Shown here: positions 23,991-30,311 of the stretch, piece by piece | Position numbering within the stretch: the stretch's first letter is position 1 | Layout of the letters: every line of letters starts with the position of its first letter | The notes under the pieces: generated by a model | The model's database searches: none | The model's input: only the letters and a program-made list of their open reading frames with translations | Told to the model about the DNA's origin: nothing | NCBI GenBank assembly: GCA_023430545.1 | Contig: JAEZAF010000172.1 | Location: forward strand, 1 to 36,631 | DNA from: Chloroflexota bacterium | GTDB lineage: Bacteria; Chloroflexota; Anaerolineae; Aggregatilineales; Phototrophicaceae | Direction: 5' to 3' | DNA length: 36,631 nucleotides | Position numbers and translations under genes: made by a program

Positions 23991-24983
23991 TTACAACCAC
24001 CCACGCCGACGGAACATGACGATCATTGAGGTGGCAGAGGTCACCATCAGTGTGACGACCAGAAAGAACATGAACGTCCCACTGATGGGCAGCACAATCG
24101 GATCGACTGTGGTCGCGAAGTTAAGTTCAAACAGGCCGGTGAAGAACGTCAGCGGCAGGAAGATCATCGACAGAATGGTCAGACGGTTGACGGCATCGAC
24201 CAGCTTACGCGCTTCCTGATTCTGCATCTGATCCAGCACGTTGCTGGAAAGATCGCGCTGCGAGTCAATTACATCATAGACGCGCAGCAGGCGCTCGTAC
24301 AGATGACGGAACAGATCGCGTGTGTCTTCGTTCCCGACCAGACGCTGCTCACCAATCACGTTCGAGAGCACTTCACGCTGAGGGGCGACCATCTGACGCA
24401 GATTAATCAACTGCTGTTTGATGCGGTATACCGGTCTGCGGGCCGATTTATCGACCTCACCCGTCATCAGCCGTTCTTCCATTTCGTTGAGCTGATTGCT
24501 CATACGGTCCAGCAGCGGGTAGTAAGCGTCAATCACCCGCTGCGAGGTCAGATACAGGAAGTAGGCTACACCCTGCCGCCATGCATCAGGGTTCTGCGCG
24601 ACACGGTCATAGGCTTCATCGACTGCGGTCGCATCGGGCTGGCGCACGGTGATGAAGAAGCGTTCACCAATCAGGCAGTGAATCTCGCGTCCCTGAACCG
24701 TCATCGCGTGGATGTGTGGTTGAAAGAGCGAGAGAAACAGGTACTTCTGATACACCATCAACGCGGGACGGCGGTCTTCCCGAAGCAGATCGTTCACGAC
24801 GACAGGGTTCAACTGAAACTGGGTTTCCAGCCAGCGCACCTCTTCCTCGTTCTGATCGACCACATCAATCCAGACCATCTCATCGCCTGCAAGCGCTGCT
24901 TCAAGGCTTTCAGTTGTCAGATTACGTCGGACCTTGTAGACATCTTCTTCGGCGTCATAAGCAGCAACCAGAGAACGTATCAT
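23991..24983 (-). CDS. CorA-like divalent cation transporter with altered GMN motif
   Basis: A 330-residue CorA-family protein. The long cytoplasmic part (1-265) includes WIDVVDQNEEEVRWLETQF, the HCLIGERFFITVR strand and the helical MVAPQREVLSNVI segment; two C-terminal helices (about 269-287 and 299-323) end with MFRRRGWL. At the end of the first helix, where CorA has YGMN (the selectivity motif), this protein reads GLFELNF, so GMN is replaced by ELN at residues 286-288. Family proteins form pentamers that carry Mg2+, Co2+, or Zn2+ in ZntB. The change may alter selectivity or make it a non-canonical member. AAAGGATGT precedes the ATG closely. Single gene, first of a minus-strand run. Confidence 0.88.
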   Translation of the reverse strand: MIRSLVAAYDAEEDVYKVRRNLTTESLEAALAGDEMVWIDVVDQNEEEVRWLETQFQLNPVVVNDLLREDRRPALMVYQKYLFLSLFQPHIHAMTVQGREIHCLIGERFFITVRQPDATAVDEAYDRVAQNPDAWRQGVAYFLYLTSQRVIDAYYPLLDRMSNQLNEMEERLMTGEVDKSARRPVYRIKQQLINLRQMVAPQREVLSNVIGEQRLVGNEDTRDLFRHLYERLLRVYDVIDSQRDLSSNVLDQMQNQEARKLVDAVNRLTILSMIFLPLTFFTGLFELNFATTVDPIVLPISGTFMFFLVVTLMVTSATSMIVMFRRRGWL

Positions 24984-25045
24984 ACATCCTTTCTTGTTCG
25001 CCGACAGGCGAGGGGATTATTGCCTGTACGGCAGGGTACGGGTGT

Positions 25046-25333
25046 TTAGCGCTGAATTTTCTTCAGGCGGTCTTCAACATCTTCACGCAGGTGCCGGATC
25101 TCGCGCTGGAGGTTTTCAATGGTCTTATTGGTCGATTCGCGGCTGCTTTCCACCGCGTAATTGGCCTGTTCGGCGAGTTCGCGCCGGATTTCATCACCGG
25201 AGCGCGGGGCGAAGAGCAGCGCCAGCGCCGCACCGAATCCCAGACCGAGACCCATCACAATCAGGGCGATCACGGTGCGCTCACGCAGAGCACGTTCTTC
25301 GGCTTCTTTGCTGTAGTAGATACGATCATTCAT
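25046..25333 (-). CDS. YtxH-domain small membrane protein 1
   Basis: A 95-residue protein with a polar N-terminus (MNDRIYYSKEAEERALRER), one hydrophobic segment ending in the YtxH hallmark ALALLFAPRSGDEIRREL, and a C-terminal helix rich in charged residues, probably a coiled coil (TIENLQREIRHLREDVEDRLKK). YtxH proteins are general-stress envelope proteins of unknown mechanism in Bacillus. A close paralogue lies at 26689-26970. AAAGG precedes the ATG by eight bases. Confidence 0.85.
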   Translation of the reverse strand: MNDRIYYSKEAEERALRERTVIALIVMGLGLGFGAALALLFAPRSGDEIRRELAEQANYAVESSRESTNKTIENLQREIRHLREDVEDRLKKIQR

Positions 25334-25591
25334 CGTCTTTACCTTTCAGTCCTGATGACAGGCTCTTGAATGTTCCCGAAGCAATGATGGACGGGATTAT
25401 CGCCCCATCGCATGAATACGAGATGAATATAGAGAATACTGATCTTTAGATTTCTACCAGTCGGGCGATGACAACCTGCTGCGCATGGGTTTCACGAAAA
25501 CAGCAGATGGTCAGCCGATCAGATTGTCTCCGGTCGCGGCCTTGCCCATCTGCTGCGTGATGCCCTACCTTGTGATCGAAGCGGCCAGATG

Positions 25592-25753
25592 TTAGACCCG
25601 ACGCCGCCCAAAGATCAGTGAGAGGACGAAAAGCACAATAAAGACGAAAAACAGAATCTGGGCAATGCTACCGAACGTGCTCGCGATCACACCAAACCCG
25701 AAGAGACCGGCGATCACCGCAGCAATCAGGAAGAGGATTGCATAAGTCAGCAT
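25592..25753 (-). CDS. DUF1328 (YtjA-like) small membrane protein
   Basis: A 53-residue protein with two hydrophobic helices, MLTYAILFLIAAVIAGLFGFG and ILFFVFIVLFVLSLIFG, ending GRRRV. Length and sequence match the DUF1328 family. The frame is open further upstream to 25846, but AAGGAG lies about ten bases before this ATG and the family starts here. Function unknown; often found with stress or envelope genes. Confidence 0.88.
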   Translation of the reverse strand: MLTYAILFLIAAVIAGLFGFGVIASTFGSIAQILFFVFIVLFVLSLIFGRRRV

Positions 25754-25797
25754 GAGATGTATCTCCTTGTTTTTTGGAGCATCAATAAGAACGGGTA

Positions 25798-25825
25798 AAT
25801 ACAGTCTCATGGTATTGCCAGACAA
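25798..25825 (-). promoter_or_regulatory. Possible promoter of the DUF1328 gene
   Basis: On the minus strand TTGTCT (25820-25825) and TGTATT (25798-25803) are 16 bases apart, about 45 bases before the start codon. Assigned by eye. Confidence 0.3.
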
Positions 25826-25916
25826 GCAATTTGTAATGGGTAGCATGCGTCATTATGTGATAGGTAAAGTGGCTATCCCAGCGGACTGAGCGCAGAAAGT
25901 ACTGGACGACGGTGTA

Positions 25917-26073
25917 CAGCGCGGCAGCAATTTGCGGCAGTTTGCTGCAAATTGCGGCGTAATTGTGCTTGCAGCAGCATAATGCTGCTGCAAACCGGAC
26001 ATCTCTGCCGGTGTTCAGGTTCAAAATCGAATTTGCAGCAGCGGCAGCAGCAGCACAAAAATTTTGTGCTGCT
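25917..26073. repeat. Cluster of trinucleotide-stem palindromes
   Basis: Three palindromes follow one another: AATTTGCGGCA with TGCTGCAAATT; TTGCAGCAGCA with TGCTGCTGCAA around TAA; and AGCAGCACAAAA (26049-26060) with TTTTGTGCTGCT (26062-26073). The last is the same family as 1448-1470 and 9755-9783. Apparent open frames here are low complexity and run through the palindromes. The non-coding stretch from 25754 to 26455 (about 700 bases) consists of this cluster, the element at 26143-26185 and the hairpin duplication at 26254-26426. Confidence 0.6.
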
Positions 26074-26142
26074 AGCAGCAACTTACGATTGCTGCAACGC
26101 GAGATGGCGGGCGGCATTGAATGCAGCCTCTATTACAGCCAA

Positions 26143-26185
26143 AGATGTTAAGGTTCCGGAACCTTATAGTGTAGCACAGATGTTC
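26143..26185 (+). repeat. Dispersed element copy C: perfect palindrome plus GCAC-N4-GTTC
   Basis: This is the most regular copy. TAAGGTTCCGGAACCTTA (26149-26166) is a perfect 18-base palindrome within GATGTTAAGG..., followed by TAGTGTA and GCAC-AGAT-GTTC. Copies A (1013-1054, minus) and B (9812-9852) have the same blocks in the same order. In two copies an open frame through the element would read DVKV-x-EPYSVA, but this follows from the shared DNA and not from a gene. Confidence 0.6.
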
Positions 26186-26253
26186 GCCAAATGAGGTTAG
26201 AGTTTTCAAACAATGGAGAGAGCGTTCATCGATTGATGCAGGCAACGGTGGTT

Positions 26254-26426
26254 GGTGGATGGCGGAGCCTGTTAACAAGGTAGTACGGTAAACCAGCTTT
26301 CGGGAGCATACACAGATGCTCCCCTACTGACCCATGCAGGGGCGACAGGTGCGTTGTCCGGAGGTTTCGGGTGGATGGCGGAAAGCAGTTCAGGGAGCAC
26401 CTTCTTGTGCTCCCTGACCCATGCAG
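26254..26426. repeat. Duplicated hairpin unit (GGTGGATGGCGGA ... CTGACCCATGCAGG)
   Basis: Unit 1 has GGTGGATGGCGGA (about 26254-26266), the hairpin GGGAGCAT/ATGCTCCC (26302-26323) and CTGACCCATGCAGG (26327-26340). Unit 2 has GGTGGATGGCGGA (about 26370-26382), the hairpin CAGGGAGCAC/GTGCTCCCTG (26391-26416, perfect 10-bp stem, 6-base loop) and CTGACCCATGCAGG ending at about 26427. In unit 1 CCCCT/AGGGG (26321-26342) offers a competing pairing. A related GTGCTCCCCTGCTG stretch occurs at 9968-9981. It lies just after the stop of the small membrane protein gene on the minus strand and could end that transcript. Confidence 0.6.
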
Positions 26427-26455
26427 GAATAACAAAGGGTATTTCGTTTTAGAAA

Positions 26456-26674
26456 TTACGAGGATGCCGAGGACTGCGCTTTGCGCCGGGGCTTTCGACC
26501 CGCCGCTTTTCCTTCATTCGCAGTCTCTTCATCATCCGAGGCATTATTTTCGCCCGGATGCAGCGCGGCGACCAGTTTTTCATCCCGCAGCAGCAGGCTG
26601 CCTGCGCTGTAACCCAGCAGCAGCGCCGCGAGGATGATGCGGACGCTCCGCACTCTTTTATCAATAAAATCCAT
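26456..26674 (-). CDS. Small single-span membrane protein, unknown
   Basis: A 72-residue protein: MDFIDKRVRS, one hydrophobic helix (VRIILAALLLGYSAGSLLL), then an acidic stretch (GENNASDDEETANEG) and a basic Arg/Lys-rich tail. I do not recognise a family. It starts 14 bases after the second YtxH gene, with AGGAG ten bases before the ATG, so the two are likely cotranscribed. The hydrophobic-helix-plus-charged-tail layout resembles YtxH-type envelope proteins. Confidence 0.65.
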   Translation of the reverse strand: MDFIDKRVRSVRIILAALLLGYSAGSLLLRDEKLVAALHPGENNASDDEETANEGKAAGRKPRRKAQSSASS

Positions 26675-26688
26675 CGCTGGCTCTCCTG

Positions 26689-26970
26689 TTAGCTGTTATT
26701 GACGCGCTTTTCAACGTCAGAACGCAGGCGCTCGGCTTCGTCCTGAAGGTTCTCGACGGCTTTGGCCGCCTGATCGCGACCTGTTTCGACGGCATGTTCG
26801 ATCTGTTCTTCCAGCGCCTTACGGATCTTCTCGCCTGCCTGCGGCGCAAACAGCAGCGCCACCGCCGCACCCACTGCGACACCCAGCCCCAGCATCACCA
26901 GCACCAACACGGCACGTTCGCGCTGTGCTTCTTCCTCAGCTTCCTTACTGTAATACATTCGATTGTTCAT
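26689..26970 (-). CDS. YtxH-domain small membrane protein 2
   Basis: A 93-residue paralogue of the 25046-25333 product: same start pattern MNNRMYYSKEAEEEAQRER, hydrophobic segment with AVALLFAPQAGEKIRKAL, and a charged helical C-terminus (AVENLQDEAERLRSDVEKR). AGGGGAG lies about five bases before the ATG. The paralogue pair within 1.7 kb suggests local duplication with insertion of the repeat cluster and DUF1328 gene between them, or independent retention. Confidence 0.85.
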   Translation of the reverse strand: MNNRMYYSKEAEEEAQRERAVLVLVMLGLGVAVGAAVALLFAPQAGEKIRKALEEQIEHAVETGRDQAAKAVENLQDEAERLRSDVEKRVNNS

Positions 26971-27046
26971 GAGTCTCCCCTTTCGTGAAGATAATCATCA
27001 GGCCGGATAGATCGACTATTCGAATGACACATTTGTAAAAGCATAT

Positions 27047-27553
27047 TTAGTTAATATAGGCACGCCGAACCGCATGGAGCTGCTGTCTGACGGCATTAAA
27101 AGAGACGTACTGACTTTGAATCATGTTACGGATGTTGGCAGGCAGTGGTTGCGCCAGCACCCGTCTGTAAGCGTCCTTCATCCGCTTTTCGGCCCCTTCG
27201 CACTCTCCCAGCAAGCCGGGGACATCCTGGGCTGTCAGAAATTCCGCAAGGTGCTGCCAACCCTGCATGATCTGAGCGTCATCGATATTTTCGACGCCAG
27301 TGGCCATCGGTTCCCCGCCTAAAGACTGCACCACACTCGCCAGATCCGAGACGAAGTGCTGACGCCGAGTCGCATAATAGCGGAACAAGTCCCGAAGAGA
27401 CTGTACTTCAATCCCTGATGCGATACGAGCATAGCCGATAAAACCATCCATACAGACTGAAATCAGCTCATTGAGCAACAGGATTATCGCATCATTGCTC
27501 AACTCCTTATGTGGATCTGAGGAGTTAGGTGCATGTGCGCGATGTTCCCCCAT
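27047..27553 (-). CDS. DUF2383 / PA2169-type four-helix-bundle protein
   Basis: A 168-residue soluble, helical protein. It shows the family pattern LLNELISVCMDGFIGYARIA, RDLFRYYATRRQHFVSDLASVVQSLGGEP, GWQHLAEFL and LLGECEGAEKRMKDAYRRVL, then IQSQYVSFNAVRQQLHAVR. The helices and conserved Glu/His-type positions resemble the ferritin-like fold, but the metal-binding residues are not complete by eye. Bacterial members are stress or stationary-phase associated and uncharacterised. GGAG lies about ten bases before the ATG. It stands alone between the YtxH and CsbD genes. Confidence 0.82.
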   Translation of the reverse strand: MGEHRAHAPNSSDPHKELSNDAIILLLNELISVCMDGFIGYARIASGIEVQSLRDLFRYYATRRQHFVSDLASVVQSLGGEPMATGVENIDDAQIMQGWQHLAEFLTAQDVPGLLGECEGAEKRMKDAYRRVLAQPLPANIRNMIQSQYVSFNAVRQQLHAVRRAYIN

Positions 27554-27878
27554 TATTGATCAACTCCACTTGTTGGGGTAGCGGCTCCATGGCATTCGTC
27601 ATTGATCTACCATACGGGTAAAGGGTTCAAATGAGAAACCAGACAGGACGTACACCAACCTTCTCACCCTGATGAAAGCAGATCTGCCGACCTGCATTAC
27701 CTGACAACCTATAACATCGGAAATGATAAAGCTGCACCCGCAAGGTACAGCCATGTTAAAGAACAGATGCGCTGCCGCTGGCGGTTGGCGGGCAGTTTCC
27801 CGGCCTGCCAACCTCCAGCAGCGTACAGCAGCGATCGGGCCAGTGTTCACGGCTCAACCGACGGATGCGTGATCCATC
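27554..27878. other. Non-coding gap, no confident feature
   Basis: About 325 bases without a credible gene. An imperfect inverted repeat (GGTTGGC at about 27783 with GCCAACC at about 27807) lies near the middle. The open frame on the minus strand here (83 codons) has no recognisable pattern and no good ribosome site. Confidence 0.5.
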
Positions 27879-28094
27879 CTAGTCAAACTTCAGATTATCT
27901 GCCCACTGGTCAATTTCACGATTGGCCTCTTCTTTCGTGCGGCCATAGCGTTCCTGAATCAGACCGGCGAGTTTATCGCGCTGGCCGGCGACCATCTCGA
28001 CTTCATCATCGGTGAGATCGCCCCAACGGGTGCGAATATCGCCCCTGAGCTGCTTCCACTTGCCTGAAATCTGGTCCCACATTCCATTCGACAT
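27879..28094 (-). CDS. CsbD family stress-response protein
   Basis: A 71-residue hydrophilic protein with the CsbD pattern: WDQISGKWKQLRGDIRTRWGDLTDDEVEMVAGQRDKLAGLIQERYG, ending ANREIDQWADNLKF. CsbD is a small general-stress protein controlled by sigma-B in Bacillus and common in many phyla; its biochemical role is unknown. AGGGAG lies eight bases before the ATG. It follows the YdaT-like gene by 57 bases on the same strand. Confidence 0.92.
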   Translation of the reverse strand: MSNGMWDQISGKWKQLRGDIRTRWGDLTDDEVEMVAGQRDKLAGLIQERYGRTKEEANREIDQWADNLKFD

Positions 28095-28151
28095 GATTCA
28101 TTCTCCCTGTGAATTAACGCTAGAATTCGGGCATTAGAGTGCGTGTACTGC

Positions 28152-28550
28152 TTATTCCTGAGAGGTATGCCGCAGATCAACATACTCGATGACCTGACCA
28201 TCTTCGGCATGGACGACGACGCCAACACGTTCGTAGCGTCCCAATTCCAGTGCCCTGGACAGCGCCTTATCGCGAGTCTCGAAGTCCGTAAAGACAAAAC
28301 TACTTTCCTCTGACTGTTCGCGTTTTATGGCCCAGCCGTCATTATGCATGACGACGTGCAGATCATGCTCGATTACTTCGGCGGTTCCCTGACGGGCAGA
28401 CACCTTCGCCCTTGAAATGGCGACTACAATTGCCGCATCTTCCTTGTAGCCTTCCTGCAGAAGTTTATTGGCAATCCGGATAGCCTGCGCCCTAACATCG
28501 GGTTCCAGCCCCTGCATTTCGTCGGGATAGTTCCCCGCTGTCCATAACAT
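28152..28550 (-). CDS. YdaT-like protein with DUF2188 domain
   Basis: A 132-residue protein. Residues 1-55 match the YdaT pattern (MLWTAGNYPDEMQGLEPDVRA, ANKLLQEGYKEDAAIVVAISRAK). Residues 63-125 match a DUF2188 domain: HVVMHNDGWAIKRE, a DFETRDKALSRALELGR helix and VVHAEDGQVIEYVDL. B. subtilis YdaT is a sigma-B general-stress protein of unknown function. AAGGA precedes the ATG by six bases. It is upstream of CsbD, probably in one transcript. Confidence 0.85.
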   Translation of the reverse strand: MLWTAGNYPDEMQGLEPDVRAQAIRIANKLLQEGYKEDAAIVVAISRAKVSARQGTAEVIEHDLHVVMHNDGWAIKREQSEESSFVFTDFETRDKALSRALELGRYERVGVVVHAEDGQVIEYVDLRHTSQE

Positions 28551-28851
28551 AGACGATCCTTACACTTCGATACTCTGTTTGACTGTTTGCTGGAGCACCC
28601 TCTCAACTGCACTCATAAACCGACTATAGCATTCACTCCATGAAAGGACATCATTCCGTGGTCTACTCATGTAACCGGACAAGTGGAGGATAGTCCTATA
28701 GGAAACCTGTGGGTTTACGTGCTCGAAAATCCGAGAAGCCAGCCGAGGATACTGTGACGCAAACATTCATCTCGCATTTAACGTGATTTTTAATGTTCTC
28801 ATGTAAAATCATCTCACTATTCTGTCTTAATCACCGAATGCGCTGGTCTTC
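28551..28851. other. Divergent intergenic region
   Basis: About 300 bases between the YdaT-like gene (minus) and the AI-2E permease gene (plus), so it must carry both promoters. A/T-rich sequence with TAAAAT at 28804-28809 is a possible -10 for the permease, without a clear -35. The 68-codon minus-strand frame here is not convincing. Confidence 0.4.
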
Positions 28852-30018
28852 ATGAGTACCCACCTGAGCACGAAAAGGGTTTTTGTCTACACACTCACTG
28901 TCCTGGCTGCCATCGCAGTTGCCTATCTTCTGCTGGCGAGTGCCCGCATTCTGATTATCCTGCTGCTGGCGATCATCATTGCGTCGGCGCTGCGCGTGTT
29001 TGTCGTTCGCCTGCGCAAATGGGGGGTTCCAGAAGCCGCTGCCATAATCCTCGTCTATGGGACACTGGTGCTCACCCTGATAGGCCTGTTCTCAGTGGTG
29101 ATGCCGCCGATCATCAACCAGTTTGCCGATTATCTTCAGTCAGAAGATCGCGTCGCCAGCCGACTGATCAATGCGCAGTCATGGTTTGCGGCACGCATCG
29201 CCGAGCTGACAGGCAGTGAAGTCAGCACGGTCCCAAGAGAACAGATTGTCGAGACGGTTTCCTCTCTCACCGATGATATCCGTGCGACCATTCCTAACCT
29301 GTTCGGATCACTCAGCGGGACCATCGGCGAAGCGATTCTGGCCTTTGTAATGGGGGTGTACTGGCTGACATCCCGCGACAATGCGATCGCCTTTATCACG
29401 CAGTTGTTCCCACTGAATTCACGAGGCCGGGCGCAGGCTGCTATCGAGGAAATTGAAGTCTCGATGGGGTCTTTCCTGCGCGGGATGGTGTTCGTCGCCA
29501 GCTTTGTTGGGATCGCGAATTTTATCCTGCTGGCGATCTTCCGCGTGCCGAACGCCGCTACCCTTGCCTTTATCATCGGGGCTTCAACCATGCTTCCGGT
29601 CGTCGGCGGGTTCATCGGCGGGTTTGGGGCGGCATTTCTCGCCCTGCTCGGCGGGATACCGCTGCACGCCCTGATCACCTTCGGATCGTTTGTGGCCGTC
29701 CAGCAGATTGAAACGCATTACCTGACACCGCGTGTGATGTCACGCAGTGTGGGCGTCGATCCGCTGCTGGTGATCGTCGGCATCTTCACCGGCTTCGCCC
29801 TGCTGGGTGTGATCGGCGGCATTATCGCGATCCCCATCCTCGGAACGATCGCGACGCTCGCACGGTATGCCGTACTGGAACCGCATCGCGAGAGTGTCAA
29901 GGGCTATGTGATGGAAGAAGGTGTGATGATCCTCAGAACTGGCGAGGAAGAAGAGCCTTCGAAGTCGGATACCAATCCCGGCGGCACGCCGTCGAAGCCC
30001 TCGATTCTCGTACCCTGA
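28852..30018 (+). CDS. AI-2E family transporter (TqsA/PerM-like)
   Basis: A 388-residue polytopic membrane protein of the AI-2E transporter family. Family features: paired N-terminal helices VFVYTLTVLAAIAVAYLLL and ILIILLLAIIIASALRVFV, then a long extramembrane helical region (100-175), GSFLRGMVFVASFVGIANFILL, and the signature block STMLPVVGGFIGGFGAAFLALL with QQIETHYLTPRVMSRSVGVDPLLVIVGI. The C-terminal tail is acidic and polar. Despite the family name many members do not handle AI-2; some act as Na+/H+ antiporters. Substrate not assignable. Confidence 0.92.
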   Translation: MSTHLSTKRVFVYTLTVLAAIAVAYLLLASARILIILLLAIIIASALRVFVVRLRKWGVPEAAAIILVYGTLVLTLIGLFSVVMPPIINQFADYLQSEDRVASRLINAQSWFAARIAELTGSEVSTVPREQIVETVSSLTDDIRATIPNLFGSLSGTIGEAILAFVMGVYWLTSRDNAIAFITQLFPLNSRGRAQAAIEEIEVSMGSFLRGMVFVASFVGIANFILLAIFRVPNAATLAFIIGASTMLPVVGGFIGGFGAAFLALLGGIPLHALITFGSFVAVQQIETHYLTPRVMSRSVGVDPLLVIVGIFTGFALLGVIGGIIAIPILGTIATLARYAVLEPHRESVKGYVMEEGVMILRTGEEEEPSKSDTNPGGTPSKPSILVP

Positions 30019-30068
30019 GCGAAGGCCGCCGAGACAGCCTGCATGATCGGCGCTGTTTCGCTGTTTCA

Positions 30069-30090
30069 CCTGATGATGTGTGCCATCAGG
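30069..30090 (+). terminator. Weak hairpin after the AI-2E permease gene
   Basis: CCTGATG (30069-30075) pairs with CATCAGG (30084-30090) around an 8-base loop, with ATTTT six bases later. Stem short; termination is only possible. The rest of the gap to 30311 shows nothing definite. Confidence 0.3.
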
Positions 30091-30311
30091 CTGTGATTTT
30101 ACGCAGCCTGTTTATGCAGAGGCGATCTGAGAATGAGCCGCGAACAGGGGCCGGATGCTTCCTGCCCACGTTCGGAGACACTTTACAACCTGTGGCTGTT
30201 TTCTGAATCAGGCACTCGCCCTCTGCCCTGCTACCTGATGTACAGACATTGAGATAGACCCCTGTGTTCTTTAAGCGCTGGTGATCCAGCATTCGAGGTC
30301 AATCAAGAACG

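Noticed and set aside
1013..26185. Calling GCAC-N4-GTTC a true LexA/SOS box
   Set aside because: The left half has GCAC and not GAAC in all copies, and no SOS-type gene follows any copy. Kept only as a resemblance.
26254..26426. A CRISPR array, because of spaced direct repeats and hairpins
   Set aside because: Only two units, the repeats are split around a variable hairpin, spacer lengths differ and no cas gene is present.
27599..27850. An 83-codon minus-strand frame between DUF2383 and CsbD genes
   Set aside because: No family pattern, no ribosome site, and it passes through an inverted repeat.
25046..28550. A shared alternative-sigma-factor promoter before the stress-type genes
   Set aside because: A GGAAC lies upstream of the first YtxH gene, but no matching -10 at the right distance and no equivalent before the other genes.
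28560..28766. A 68-codon minus-strand frame upstream of the YdaT-like gene
   Set aside because: No recognisable pattern or ribosome site; the region must hold divergent promoters.
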